Shown in pieces: positions 49,570 through 60,385 of a stretch of 64,000 bases of DNA. The first letter of the stretch is position 1; each line of letters opens with the position of its first letter. The notes under the pieces are model-generated. The model was not told where the DNA came from and did no database searches. It saw only the letters and a program-made list of their open reading frames with translations. Source of the stretch: Oscheius dolichura (lineage: Eukaryota > Nematoda > Chromadorea > Rhabditida > Rhabditidae); NCBI GenBank assembly GCA_932521035.1, contig OW051496.1:9548001-9612000 (forward strand), in the 5' to 3' direction. The position numbers and the translations under genes were made by a program.

Positions 49570-50917
49570 TCAGGCAGGTACAGTATGTCTATAATCCAAC
49601 TCCATAAGGCTAGGCTTCAAAATAACTTTACAATATCTATTGGGATTTTGAAGATTACACATCAAGGCCACATGATCATCTTCTGAACGCGTTAATATAG
49701 GGTTAAAATCACGGAATATGTTTAAAGCGTCATCAGCTGAGGTAGAAATGAATGGACTGGGAGCCCACGAGAGTACAAGAGTTTGAACATTAGGGAACAG
49801 TTCGGAATTTAATCCCTGGAAGAAAGAGAAACAATAAAACAGTTCTTGTTATTGTTACCTCAATGACGGTAGTGAGTAATGAATACATCTGATTTTTGTT
49901 TAGCTTCGGCGGGTTTAGATACAAATTCAAACGAGGTGCAGCGGTAAGAATCTCGGTGACAAATGGGACTGCCTCATACGGCTCGGGGCACATACACATG
50001 ATGGTTATTTCGTCCTTAAAATATTTTTTAAGACAATAAGGTAATCGCAATGGGTCGCAAAACCTTCCGCGCGGGACCTTTTGACCAAAAGTGATCGGAA
50101 TTTTCGATTTCGCTCGATTTTTCTTCGCCGTTTGGCCAAAAGGTCCCGAAAAGACAACTGTACGGTAACCCTAATTTAAAAGAAATGTAATAGAGAACTT
50201 ACAAGATGTTTTAATTGAAGTACAGCTTCACAGGTGTTGGTTCTATCAGAATCTACCATAACCACCGTTGGGTTCAAGATTTTCAGCAGCTGCCCGCACT
50301 GTTCCCCAGCGTCTAGCCCATTTACGACTGAAACAACCGCCTCTTTAGCTGTTATACGGTTCTTCTTCAATAAGTCACAGAAAGGCGCAAATCCGTCTCC
50401 AAACTCTAAAAATCTTCAACAATAAAAAGAATGGGAAACAACTCACTATGCGCTTCGATTATAAGCGTTTCAAACCGAATCCCATGGGGAAACTTGTCCA
50501 GATCCTCCAGTTCCCTTCTTTTATTTGATACAAATCCGTCAAAATAGGCTTGAAAGTCTCCATCTTCTTTTCGCCATCCCATCCGATAATCACCCTCCAT
50601 AAAGACGGTTATATTACGGCTTGTTTGAGCCAACTGCAATATGTGCTTGCAGGTTTGTTGTAGGCGACAATAGCCTATCAACTCAACCTGAAAATATTTT
50701 TTTTGGAGAGACGGTAAGGTAAAAGGATATAGTCCCTTTCCAAATTATATTCCTCGGAAAAACCTCGCCGCTACGAGACCAGGAAGCTTTCAAACCAGCT
50801 CCCATAGCGGAGGTGCGCCGTCAAATTTAAATCAATGGAATATCCGTTGGAAATGGACTATACCTTGGTGATGATCTTCTCTTGTAAATGCTGGGGAAGA
50901 TGGGCCAACGTGGGCAT
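49570..50917 (-). CDS. F-box-like protein (family member D)
   Basis: Exons 50917-50864, 50687-50447, 50405-50203, 50014-49859 and 49815-49570 sum to 900 nt, 299 aa. The F-box-like start is LPQHLQEKIITK|VELIGYCRLQQTCKHIL. Family blocks PFCDLLKKNRITAKEA, QLLKILNPTVVMV, LNLYLNPPKLNKNQMYSLL and LDYRHTVPA follow. Intron 1 (50688-50863) contains a PAL-B copy whose end abuts the GT donor; intron 3 contains a PAL-C copy. It is head-to-head with coq-4, 471 bp apart. Confidence 0.77.
50037..50170. repeat. PAL-C foldback repeat in intron 3 of F-box-like gene D
   Basis: Arms GCGGGACCTTTTGACCAAAA and TTTGGCCAAAAGGTCCCG, with terminal GTACGGTAACCCT. Inside the 50015-50202 intron. Confidence 0.87.
50728..50862. 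repeat. PAL-B foldback repeat in intron 1 of F-box-like gene D
   Basis: Palindrome from TATAGTCCCTTTCCA to GTTGGAAATGGACTATA. On the coding strand the intron begins GTATAGTCCATTTCC, so the terminal TATAGTCC directly follows or forms the donor site. Confidence 0.9.
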
Positions 50918-51388
50918 TTTAACCGTCTTTCGTCTCTAAAATGGTCATTTTAATTTTAAAAAAATCGTATTTTCAACACCTGTAAAAGAAAAGCTAGAAG
51001 GTTGTAGTAAGTCAGACATGGGAATTCTGTCGCCTAGAAGACGTGAATAGCAAAAAGAGCGGCGAATAGGGAGCATTAGGGTAAGTCATTCATTCAAAAT
51101 CGCCGTGCTGCGTTGGGAATTACGCTTACAGCGTTCTGATGTAAGAAATAAGGAAGAAAGTATGTTATATTAGCCAAAAAAGAGAAAATACCGGTGTCAT
51201 GTAAACCAAAAATAAACGAATTGCCCCGTTTGAATGAAAGCGGCCGTAAATACGCCCTTTTCCACCACTCCCATCCTTTTAGCTTTCCACCAGCTGTTTT
51301 CATTTATTTTCTATATATGCTTAGCTGGAATGTTTAATAACTTATGCTCATATCGTTTAATATAAAAATAGTACTTTTCAGGTCAAAA

Positions 51389-52338
51389 ATGTCCCTGTAC
51401 TCCTCTCACGTTCCGTTGAATAGCCTAACCCGCCTGTTCCTGGGAGTTGGTTCAGCCGCCACGGCGATAATGGATCCCAAAAGAGGTGATATGGTAGCAG
51501 CGATGGCTGAAGCGACTGCTATACCGCCTGTTCTTGAAAATATAAGGTTTTCCTCCAAAAAATTTGGATTATAAAGGAATTTTTCAGGCAAAGAATGGAA
51601 AAAGACGTAGTAGGAGCCCGCCTCCTGGCAGAACAGCCGCGAATAAACAATCAGACCATTAATCGGCTCTACCTTTCCCAATTACCTGAAGGAACCTTCG
51701 GAAAAACCTATTCAAAGTGAAAATTACTCATTTTTTTATTGTTATTCTTTTATTTTCAGCTTTTTGGAGGGATTAAACACATCTCCAGATGCCCGGCCAA
51801 CAGTAAAATATGTTGACGATCCACGGCATTTGTATGTAATGCAGCGGTACCGGGAGACACACGACTTTACCCACATCGCCCTCCAAATGAATACAAATAT
51901 GATCGGAGAAGTCACTGTTAAATATTTCGAAGCTCTCCAACTTGGATTACCAATGGCCGTCTCGGCAGCTATTTTTGGAGGAGCTCGGCTGTTGAAAAAG
52001 TCAGTTCTATAGTCCATTTCCAACGGATATTCCTCGGAAAAACCTCGCCGCTACGAGACCAGGAAGCTTTCAAACCAGCTCCCATAGCGGAGGCGCGCCG
52101 CCAAATTTGAATCCGTGAAATATTCGTTGGAAATGGACTATACCTCTTTTCCGGTTCTTTATAGAGAAATTTCAGACATCGATCACTCCTTCTCTCCGTT
52201 TATCTACCCTGGATTGAAGAGCAAGCCCTAAATGGACGATATTTTATTGCCTTCGATTGGGAGAACCACTGGGAGAAGCAGCTAAGCGACCTGCAAAAGG
52301 AACTGGGGATTTTGCCGCCTCCTATCCCTGCGCCATAG
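51389..52338 (+). CDS. coq-4: COQ4, ubiquinone biosynthesis protein
   Basis: Mitochondrial matrix protein of the coenzyme Q biosynthetic complex, reported to act in head-group decarboxylation and to scaffold the other COQ proteins. Exons 51389-51546, 51588-51716, 51760-51999 and 52176-52338 sum to 690 nt, 229 aa, near the family length. The signature metal-binding motif [17 protein letters not shown] (HDxxHx11E) is intact, followed by [15 protein letters not shown]. The C-terminus ends [13 protein letters not shown] as in the family. The first 25 residues could be a mitochondrial presequence. A TACTTTTCAG acceptor lies 7 bp before the ATG, suggesting trans-splicing. Intron 3 (52000-52175) is mostly a PAL-B copy. 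Confidence 0.93.
52008..52142. repeat. PAL-B foldback repeat in coq-4 intron 3
   Basis: TATAGTCCATTTCCAACGGA at the left and GTTGGAAATGGACTATA at the right. It makes up about three quarters of the 176-bp intron. Confidence 0.9.
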
Positions 52339-53224
52339 ACCATGGGTAAATTAATGCATGTTTTCTGTATAAAAAAAAGAGAAAATAAAGAGTTTTATCG
52401 GTTAGAATGATGAACCACTCCAAAAAACAATATTGAGAAGGAAATTCCCCTTCCGGTCCAAATTCCGCTGGGTACATCTTTTGGCGCGCATAAATGGACT
52501 TTTACCAAGATTACTGTAGGACCATTATAATGTGAGGTAGCACGTTTTAAACAGCCTCTGAGCTACAGTTTGAGTACAAAAACTTCCAATTCTTCCTTTG
52601 GAATCGGGTTGTAAAGGTCAAAAAGTGGTGTGGTCGGAATTCTCAAGAATGTCTCCATTCATCGAACTGATTCACCACATTCCCGTCCGATTCTTGGCAG
52701 TGTTAAGCCGCCGGAAGAGAGAGCGAGACCTGTTCTGAGTCACACTCTCGCACCGCCATGGCAACATCGATTATGCGCCGGATTTATTGCCCATTCCGGG
52801 AAGTTTTTCCCCTTCCCTTTTTTGAAGCTCCGCCATACGTAAACATCCCACTTTTAGTTTCCGGTTTCTGAAGAGATTTTCTTCTTTTTTCATTGAGAAC
52901 GTCCTCTTATCTCAGAGAAGTTTCATTCTATGGCAATAGGGCTACTTGATCCTATTTATTTTGCTTGATTTCCTGCAAAAGATCGCTAGAAAACCCAGGT
53001 TCTAGATACTGTTTTTGTTATCTTATTTTCCAAGAAAGATCTCTAGAATTCGTATCTTTCAGCCTTGAAGTCAAAAATAGAAAGTTTTCGTGTGTTTGTC
53101 TATCTTATCAAGGGGGCAATTAGCGCCTATCAGGCCTATCAGGGGGTACTCTTTAGTTCTCCAGGTACGCAAGATTGTACCAAACGAGACTTGAGCGTAC
53201 TTTTTTAGTCAACTTTTTTTTTTT

Positions 53225-53312
53225 CCGTATAACCTCGGCAGGAAACATTTCTTTCATTTGAAGGATGTTACGCTCCAAATTGTCTCTTTTCCGAGTCCGT
53301 ACGAGTGCAGGA
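53225..53312. repeat. Degraded PAL-A copy
   Basis: Weak arms CGTATAACCTCGGCAGG and CCGAGTCCGTACGAGTGCAG with a loop between; clearly older than its neighbour at 53343. Confidence 0.5.
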
Positions 53313-53342
53313 ACGCACTGGAGGCTGCAGCTAGCCAAATTT

Positions 53343-53496
53343 GGTTCGGTCCTCAATAGCCCGATCCCCTGCACCCGTAAAGTCTCGGCAAGACAACGTA
53401 TAAAGGCGTCACAAATTTGTAACAGTTTTGAATAAAGACGATTCTCCTGCCGAGACTTTACGGGTGCAGGGGATCGGGCTATAGGGTACCGAGCCC
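53343..53496. repeat. PAL-A foldback repeat
   Basis: Near-consensus copy with outer and inner arms and GTATAAAGGCGTCAC plus TTTTGAATAAAGAC in the loop. Confidence 0.9.
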
Positions 53497-54369
53497 CCAA
53501 ATTTCAGGTTAAAATAGCGTAGACTGCCAAAAAGGTCCCACAAAAAGAGTTATTAGCTTTTTAATAAAGTTGCAAGCCTATTTTTAATTGCACAATGAGT
53601 ATTAGCCACTCTGTTCCCCTATTTCCCCCTGTAGTCCCAGCCCGTAATACGAGGCAGCGTGCGGTTTGTTCAGCGGTTTCGCTGGATCCGCTCACTCATC
53701 ATTACGTCGTCGTTACATTTTTTGCCGTGGCTGTCAAGTGTCTCGGTCATAAATTTCTCTGCAAATTGACGTCTTGTCCCCTCCGCCGCTCCTTGATTCT
53801 TCCCCTCCCCTGCCAACCTCCCCAAGCAGCTGTTTCTGCACCTTTCGTGCTCTCGAATTTCTTCTCCGTAGGACATATCTTCTCTTTATTTTCTCCTCCT
53901 TTCCCTTCCCATAAACCCGCTTTATTCTTAATTTTATGAGTTGTGCTGTCCCCTGTCCATCCTCGTCCCCGTCACCCCCCTTCCGCCCCCCGGCTGACAT
54001 TGACAGATTGCTCCCGTCTCCGAGTCGCTCGTAGTTTTTCTCTCTCTGTTTTTTCAACTTTCCGTCCTGCTTGCTACTGGCCGAAGTTCGCTCTTTCCCC
54101 TCTCTCAGTTTCCGTCGAATGTTTTCATTTTTCGTCTGTCTCGCCAAACGCGGTCCTCCCGCAAATATTTGTTCAACTTACTGAGACCTATAGTTTTTTC
54201 CATTTCGTCTTCGTCTTCTTCCACTTTACTTGCTTTGCTCTATACTTTATGACTACTCTTATGAGAGAAAAGGAAGGAATTCCTCCCAGTTCCTTATCGC
54301 GAAACTGGCATCGTGTCGCCGTGACATGCCCCCTTGCCTGGCAAAACCGCGGCAAGATTTCAGCCAATT

Positions 54370-54398
54370 TCCGCACCCGTATAGCCTCGACAGAATGT
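54370..54398. repeat. PAL-A half-arm (solo)
   Basis: Reads CCGCACCCGTATAGCCTCGA; directly left of a PAL-B copy. Confidence 0.55.
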
Positions 54399-54428
54399 TT
54401 CACTCCGTCCAATGGAAAGTGGACAGTT

Positions 54429-54541
54429 TATAGTCCATTTTCAAATGGAAAGGGAGGAGTTTTGCTCCAGATTCTTGGAAAAAACATGAAATTCTGGATT
54501 TGGTCTCGAAGCGTCTTCCTTCCCATTGGAAATTGACTATA
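54429..54541. repeat. PAL-B foldback repeat, diverged
   Basis: Ends TATAGTCCATTTTCAAATGG and CCATTGGAAATTGACTATA; the middle has diverged. Confidence 0.75.
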
Positions 54542-54600
54542 TTTGGGTAAAGACTGCTTTTTTAGTTAAAGTACCTGTATACTTTTTTTATTCCCCTGTT

Positions 54601-54632
54601 TTGCTAAGAGTGTACGGGTGCAGGGGCGCGGA
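54601..54632. repeat. PAL-A half-arm (solo)
   Basis: Reads GCTAAGAGTGTACGGGTGCA with no partner within 300 bp on the right. Confidence 0.5.
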
Positions 54633-55517
54633 ACTAAAGCAGTACCCTCCCTTGTTTTGGCTGTGTTCCCCCCTCCATCCACTTCCTGTTCAATTCCGAC
54701 TTTTGACCGCTCTCTAACCAGCCAGAAGACGGCGAAGGCTGTCCTAAATTGCAGTGTGGGATTGTTTACATTCGCCATTTGGCAACAATTTGCTCCCATT
54801 TGCAATGCATTTGTTCCCTACGATCCTGTCAGATTTTCCTGCGCAAATTTAGTATCCCCCTTTATTAGCTCCGGGGTCCAGTTTCTGCCATCTCCTCCAC
54901 CCATTTTATTGCTATGTTGAGGGTTGTTTTAACCAGTTTAAAGTGCTGTTTCGTGCGGTCTTAAGTGTCTTCTCTCGTCTCGTGGGAGTCAACTTTTTAG
55001 CCATAAAAACTTCCGGATGGTCATATCATTTGGATGGGTGTTCCCCTCCCCCCTGTCCTTTTTTGCTTCCCGCCGCTGTCATTAGAAGAGCCCCCACTCG
55101 GGCGCACTCATCTGCCATTCAGAACGCCTTGCCTGCGCCAAAAGTACTCTTGGCTCTTCTCCTTCCTGCCATCCCCCCGCTGTCAAGTCACCCCATCCGA
55201 AAGCTGACTAATCCCCCCTTCTATTCCCCCCTAATTCCCGTCTCTAAAATCCCGCCGTTACTCACGAATTCCGCCCATCTGCCCTCAATCAGTGCTGCTG
55301 TTATGTGTTGGCCAGTCGGTCGGCAATCAGCCTTACCCATTCCTTTCTCTCCGCCGCCGCTAGAGTTGACTCTAATTTAGTGGAAAATTAGGCGGTGGCC
55401 CCTCAATTAGCTCTCTCTGTCTTCCGGGTACTGGTTCTCTCCCTGTCAATCCCAATCTTCATCGAATCAGTCCAGCTGTGTGTCCGTCAATTCCAGGCAC
55501 TTTTAAAGCCTATTATC

Positions 55518-55530
55518 GGGGGGGGGGGGG
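55518..55530. repeat. Poly-G tract, 13 bases
   Basis: Uninterrupted G run on the plus strand. Confidence 0.85.
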
Positions 55531-55739
55531 AGATAACTTTTTGCGGGGCCATTGAATCGGAGGGAGTAAGACGAGGACTCACTTCGGGGCTCATTCGTTA
55601 TTCTTACGCGGCCATATGCTAGCCTTCCAATTTCTCTCTTTATGACTTCTGTGGAGTTGACCAGCCCGGGAAACAATTCTCAAGTACCGGGTAATCATGG
55701 CGGTTCCGACCAGACCCTGCCAAGAACTTTCCCGGCCGG

Positions 55740-55921
55740 TGTCTTTTGAACAAGGGCCGGGTTTTAGGGCCTGGAACCTATGCTGAACGTCACAGCTCCA
55801 AGAAGGCTCAGCAGCAGCATCATCTTTATTCAAAACAGTTACCAAACTGCGGCGCCTTTATACCTTTGTCTTGTCAAGACTTTACGTGTGTAGGGGAACG
55901 GACTCAGGAGGGCCGAGCCGT
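55740..55921. repeat. PAL-A foldback repeat, diverged left arm
   Basis: Right part (TTATTCAAAACAGTTACC, then CAAGACTTTACGTGTGTAGG) is clear; the left arm has decayed. Confidence 0.65.
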
Positions 55922-56209
55922 TTCGACTTCGCCAAACCTCTAGAATGAGGCTCATAGTTTTCCAATGTTCCTGACACTCCTAAGGCAGTCTTTCTTTGTC
56001 TCCTTTCCTCCAAAAAATCGCATGCCATCCGATTTCCATGCCTCATTCACCGCCTCCCCCTCCTCCTTCTTCCTCCTTCTCTATAATGGCCTTCCGGTTG
56101 TTCACTATAGGATCCTCTTGTTCACCTATTATTCACCACCGTTTGTATCATTTCCCAGGGAGAAATATCCAAATTTGTATCCCCGTTTTCAGTCAGAGGA
56201 GTCTCGTGA

Positions 56210-56725
56210 ATGTGGCAGAGTGATTCACCAGAGAAGAAAGGAAAAGCACGACTCCCTTCCGGACCAGTAGCCAGCAGTACTTCTAGTTTATTCAAATCCA
56301 GACCAGCTCTATTACAACGGGCGCTTAGTTTTCAGGTAGATTAATTAAAAAACTACATAGCTTAATAATGTTTTCAGTTTTTAAACAAAGAAGAAGATGG
56401 CCTGACCCGGGAGCAACGGGCCTATATCAAAATGCGCTACAAGGACGTCGCAAAGTATGTTATCTGGCCCAGTTGCCGTTTTGAGAACCTGACACCGATA
56501 AAGGTAACTCTGCTCTAATGCTAAACCACTTTTTTAATATTAATTTAGCCTGCTCCTCTTGCGGAAAAAGATCTAGTTCCAACAGATCCCCGCGCTGTTT
56601 TATTTAAACCGGAAATGGATGATGAGCGATCGCCTTACTTGCCGGCGACGATAAACCACGTTTTGCGGAGTGATTCAGAAGATTCCAGCGACGCCGAAGA
56701 GCTGATGAGGGTCACCAGATTGTGA
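56210..56725 (+). CDS. Small hydrophilic protein, unknown function
   Basis: Exons 56210-56335, 56378-56503 and 56549-56725 sum to 429 nt, 142 aa, in phase. It begins MWQSDSPEKKGKARLPSGP, a Ser/Pro/Lys-rich N-terminus. The middle GLTREQRAYIKMRYKDVAKY looks helical, and the C-terminus is acidic and serine-rich (RSDSEDSSDAEEL). No membrane segment or known motif is seen. An in-frame TGA directly precedes the ATG, and a CCCGTTTTCAG acceptor lies 17 bp upstream, so the 5' end is probably a trans-spliced leader site. Confidence 0.65.
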
Positions 56726-57033
56726 TATGTGTTCCCCCTTTAGACTTTCTATACTTTGAAATTCGAGCCAGTGCCTTGTTCCCCTTCTTTTTCTAGTCTC
56801 CCCCCAGTGTGTGTGATTAGCATTCGGGTATATTTCTTCGTTGCCAAATGGGTAAAGAGTTTTATAACAAGAACAGAACAAGACGGGAGGGTTAACAAGC
56901 TGGGGAGAAAGAATGGGGTGGATAGAGATCGGGAGGGTTCTTAACCGGACCTGTTGAACCAAATTTGGGAATAGTTTGATCCGATTAAGAAGCATAACAA
57001 TGGGAAAAAGAGGGAAAACAGGGGAAAATTGAA

Positions 57034-60000
57034 CTAAAAATCGTAATTAATAGCCTGGCGCGGGCGAAGATTTCGCCTGGGAGTGCCGTCGTCGTCCGTT
57101 CCGCTATATCCAGGAGCTGGAGAGGAAGAAACCGAGCGGTCCATGGCACGATCTTTACGGGGACGGCCACGGGTAGCAGTAGAGGGCGGTGCAGGAGAAG
57201 AGGACACAGAACGGTCAATGGTACGATCCTTTCTTGGACGACCACGAGGAGCCGGCGTCTTGAACAGATTCCTAACTGCTTCCTTCACCGGGCTGACAAT
57301 TTCTTGGGCTTCTTTCTTAATCGATCGGACGATATTCACAATTCGATCCTCCTGTTGATCGTCTTGTTCCTCCATGGTCCTGTTCAATGGACTGTCGCCG
57401 TTAGACATCCTTCCCAACTGAAAAACAACGGGTAAGGCTGGGACATGCGGGAAAATTGAGTGCAACAAAGGATAAAGTCGTGCTCATTTTCTCGGATCAG
57501 ATTTCTGATTTTAAAAAAATGTAGAAAAGTTTAATTACTGTATTTTTTAAAGAGTAAATTAGTTAGTTTTCACCTTTCCGGGAGTTTTCTTCTCAGATTT
57601 TGGGCTGCTGGCCTTGGACGGCGAGGAAATGAGTCTTTGCTTTTCGGGGCTCGCCTTGTAGGATGGTTCACCCTTTTCGCGAAGACGATATTGCTGAAAA
57701 CGAAGACAAAATGATGAAAGATATTAGAAAGGGTCGTACCTTTACTGGGTACACTGGAATCTTCGAGGACTTGGCTATCAAGTAGAAGATGTATCCGTAC
57801 AAAAAACATATTCCCCTGAAAAAGACGATTTATCCTGATTTTTGCTTTCAAGGAACTGCTGGGTATCTATAGCTCTTTTCCAAAAATAGGGTTACCGTAA
57901 TGGGACGCATTCCGCGCGGGACCTTTTGACCAAAAGTGATCGGGATTTTCGAGTTCCCTCGAATTTTCTTCGCCGTTTGGCCAAAAGGTCCCGAAGAAAC
58001 AAATGTACGGCAGCCCTTTTTTAAAGAAAAGACTACAGTAGGATCTACAGGTCTTGAAGCGATTGCAAGCATGGTTAATTTGTTTGTTTTATGTTTGTAT
58101 TTGAACTATATGTGCCTGTCTGGAATGCTTCCTGGTGGTCCTGTGGACCCCAGACAACTCTGGCGTCTCTTACACTAAATGAGCTTCTGGCTCCCAAATT
58201 CTTTAAATCTCCAACTAACCAGATGATGGTCACATATTCGGCCCGGTTTTCAAAGTCCGTCCCACAAGTGGCATACCACTCGAGAGGAGATCCATCCTCT
58301 GGCTAGAAAAATCCAAAATTTCTAACTTTTCGTAAAGGAACCAACCATTTTTAATCCCCCGTTGGGGATGCAGTGGAAATCAAAGTATTTCTCGTCATAT
58401 TTCTTCAAACATAGGTACTTCTTCTTTTTCAATAGTTTCACAAACGAGCGGACCTCTTGTTCCGGCTCGCAGGGGCCAATCGGCTGGTGAAGACCCTGGA
58501 AAAAGCCAAGGGATGACGCCTACAATAATTAGAAGGTATACCTCGGAGACGATGTTGACTGGATCTGCGACGATGACCAAAATCATATAGAACAAGTACT
58601 CCAGTGCAATAGCCAACGATACCTCGTCGAACCAATACTTATTTCCTGAAATGGTGAGGAATTTTGAAGATCTATGCAAGAGGAAGGCTATGGGCCCTTT
58701 TTGCGATACAATGTGGGGCCTTGAACCAAATAAAAACGTTTTAAAAGTTATAGGAACTGAATCGTATCCTAGGACGAAGAGGTTCTTGGATTACTGTAAG
58801 AATAAAACCTCCCGTACCTAATCTAGCCAGTGGATTCTTATTATTCCTATCAGCTGTGATGAAGACCAACGCGTAGAAGGCCAAGAAAAGGCAGACGATG
58901 ATCTCCGTGTGGACATGGAAATAATCATGGAGCGGGTGGTAGAACACGCCGAATTGAGTCACTCCAAGCCAGAAGGCGCCCATTCCCGCGATAAATGAGC
59001 AGAGAACTTCTCTTGGGAGCCTTGAAAAGTTGATAAACGATAAAAAATAAAGGGAGGAGGTTTACTTCTTCCAGTCGTAGGTTTCTTCAACCAGGAAATG
59101 GCGAGAAGCGCGGAGCAGCCAGACGAGGGAACAGGCAAACGAGGCGTGGAAGTAGTAGGACGTCCAGGGGACCCAGTACATTCTAAATTGTATGGCTCCT
59201 GAAGGGAAAATCTACTATAAGAATTACCGTTGATAGATATTAGGATCCGTGTCATGCCAAGTCCACCAAACCAGTTTGATTCCCATAATATCGTAGGGCA
59301 TGTCGAGCATGACGGCTCCAAGACCGACGGCGGGGCCTTCAGCCCACCAAGGGAGACGGAGCCTGGAATAAATGAGATTTTGGGAGTTTGCAACAGTTTT
59401 TGTGGGAAAATTGTTTACAAAACGGTCAACAGAACTATAAAATGGCCGAGAAATCATTTTATGCCCCACAAATGCAGGCTAGGAGTTCGCGCCTTCAAAA
59501 GCTGGAAATGGGGCCTGGCGGCGGTTCAAAAAGGTTAAAAATAAAAATAGAAAGGTTCTACCTGGAAATCATGACATAAGAACAGTAGTCGAACATGTGA
59601 TATATCCCAAGAAGAATGTAGAGAGGAGCACGACTGCCGAAGAACGTCAAGATGCCCTGAAATTTCCCCCAGTTTTCCAAAAAATGGCTAAAAGTACTAT
59701 ACCTGAGCCTGCCAGAAGTTATCCATATCCGGGATCCAGTAGCAAAGATTCTCGACATTTAGAGCGTGGATAAGGATAGCTATCCATACAGTCATGTACC
59801 GTACACCGTTTCTGTAGGCTAAAATGGAAACCAGTCAGATAAAAAGGGGGTTCTCACCATGAACGAAGGTTAGAGCGCAGAGGAAGAAGAATAACAACTC
59901 TCCGAAGAGGAACGACGTGTGGTTTTCGAAGATCTTCCAGGGGTCTTGGTATTTACAGACCCAATCAGCATACTAAAATATGAGTTTTTTGTGTGTATTT

Positions 60001-60385
60001 TATCAATTCTTTGATAGAGCTGGGTGGACCTTGGACATTCGGCGCGGTAGTCCACTCCTCTGCACCCGTAAAGTCTCGGCAGTCGAAAGCTATAAAGGCG
60101 CCACAGCTTTGTAGCTGTTTTGAATAAAGACCAGCAACTGCCGAGACTTTACGGGTGCAGGGGGATCGGTCTATCGAGGACCCGCACTATCTCGGGGAAA
60201 CTAATATTTCTCGAGTATTGTTGTATTTTTTCGGATCAAGAGAATATGTTCACGCAGTCCTTTAAAATAGGAGAAAAACGTACCATAACAAGGGAAACAG
60301 CCTTTTGGCCCCATGCCTTCTTCGTCTCTTCCGCTACCTCGAACGGCAGAATGCCGAAGAGGTATCGATTGAGTAAATAGTCCAT
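57034..60385 (-). CDS. Multi-pass membrane protein with C-terminal AT-hook tail
   Basis: Thirteen exons: 60385-60284, 59972-59858, 59818-59703, 59656-59562, 59362-59228, 59182-59066, 59020-58818, 58645-58542, 58495-58346, 58302-58220, 57815-57740, 57693-57574 and 57417-57034. They sum to exactly 1800 nt, 599 aa, with every junction in phase. Residues to about 420 hold some nine hydrophobic segments, for example SFLFGELLFFLCALTFVHAY, AILIHALNVENLCYW, GAVMLDMPYDIMGIKLVWWT and VSLAIALEYLFYMILVIVA. After the last (GICFLYGYIFYLIAKS) comes a long basic, serine-rich tail with two AT-hooks, both RGRPRKDR. I do not recognise the membrane part. An alternative is that the last exon is a separate AT-hook gene starting at 57408; phase continuity argues for fusion. 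Confidence 0.75.
57888..58016. repeat. PAL-C foldback repeat in an intron of the AT-hook membrane protein gene
   Basis: GGGTTACCGTAATGGGACGC at the left, TACGGCAGCCC at the right; arms CGGGACCTTTTGACCAAAAG and TTTGGCCAAAAGGTCCCG. Inside the 57816-58219 intron. Confidence 0.88.
60040..60187. repeat. PAL-A foldback repeat in intron 1 of the AT-hook membrane protein gene
   Basis: Complete inner arms with a TATAAAGGCGCCACAG loop; inside the 59973-60283 intron. Confidence 0.88.

Larger units (their letters stand above)
52339..56209. other. Intergenic region with a pyrimidine-rich plus strand
   Basis: About 3.9 kb without supportable exons. From about 53.6 to 55.5 kb the plus strand is markedly C+T rich, which produces several long accidental frames on both strands. 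It holds PAL-A copies near 53343 and 55740, degraded or half copies near 53225, 54370 and 54601, a PAL-B copy at 54429 and a 13-G run at 55518-55530. Confidence 0.5.

Noticed and set aside
53734-54536. Long opposing frames on both strands (Lys/Arg-rich on minus, Ser/Pro-rich on plus)
   Set aside because: Both are explained by a long C+T-rich stretch; neither has start, splice or domain support.
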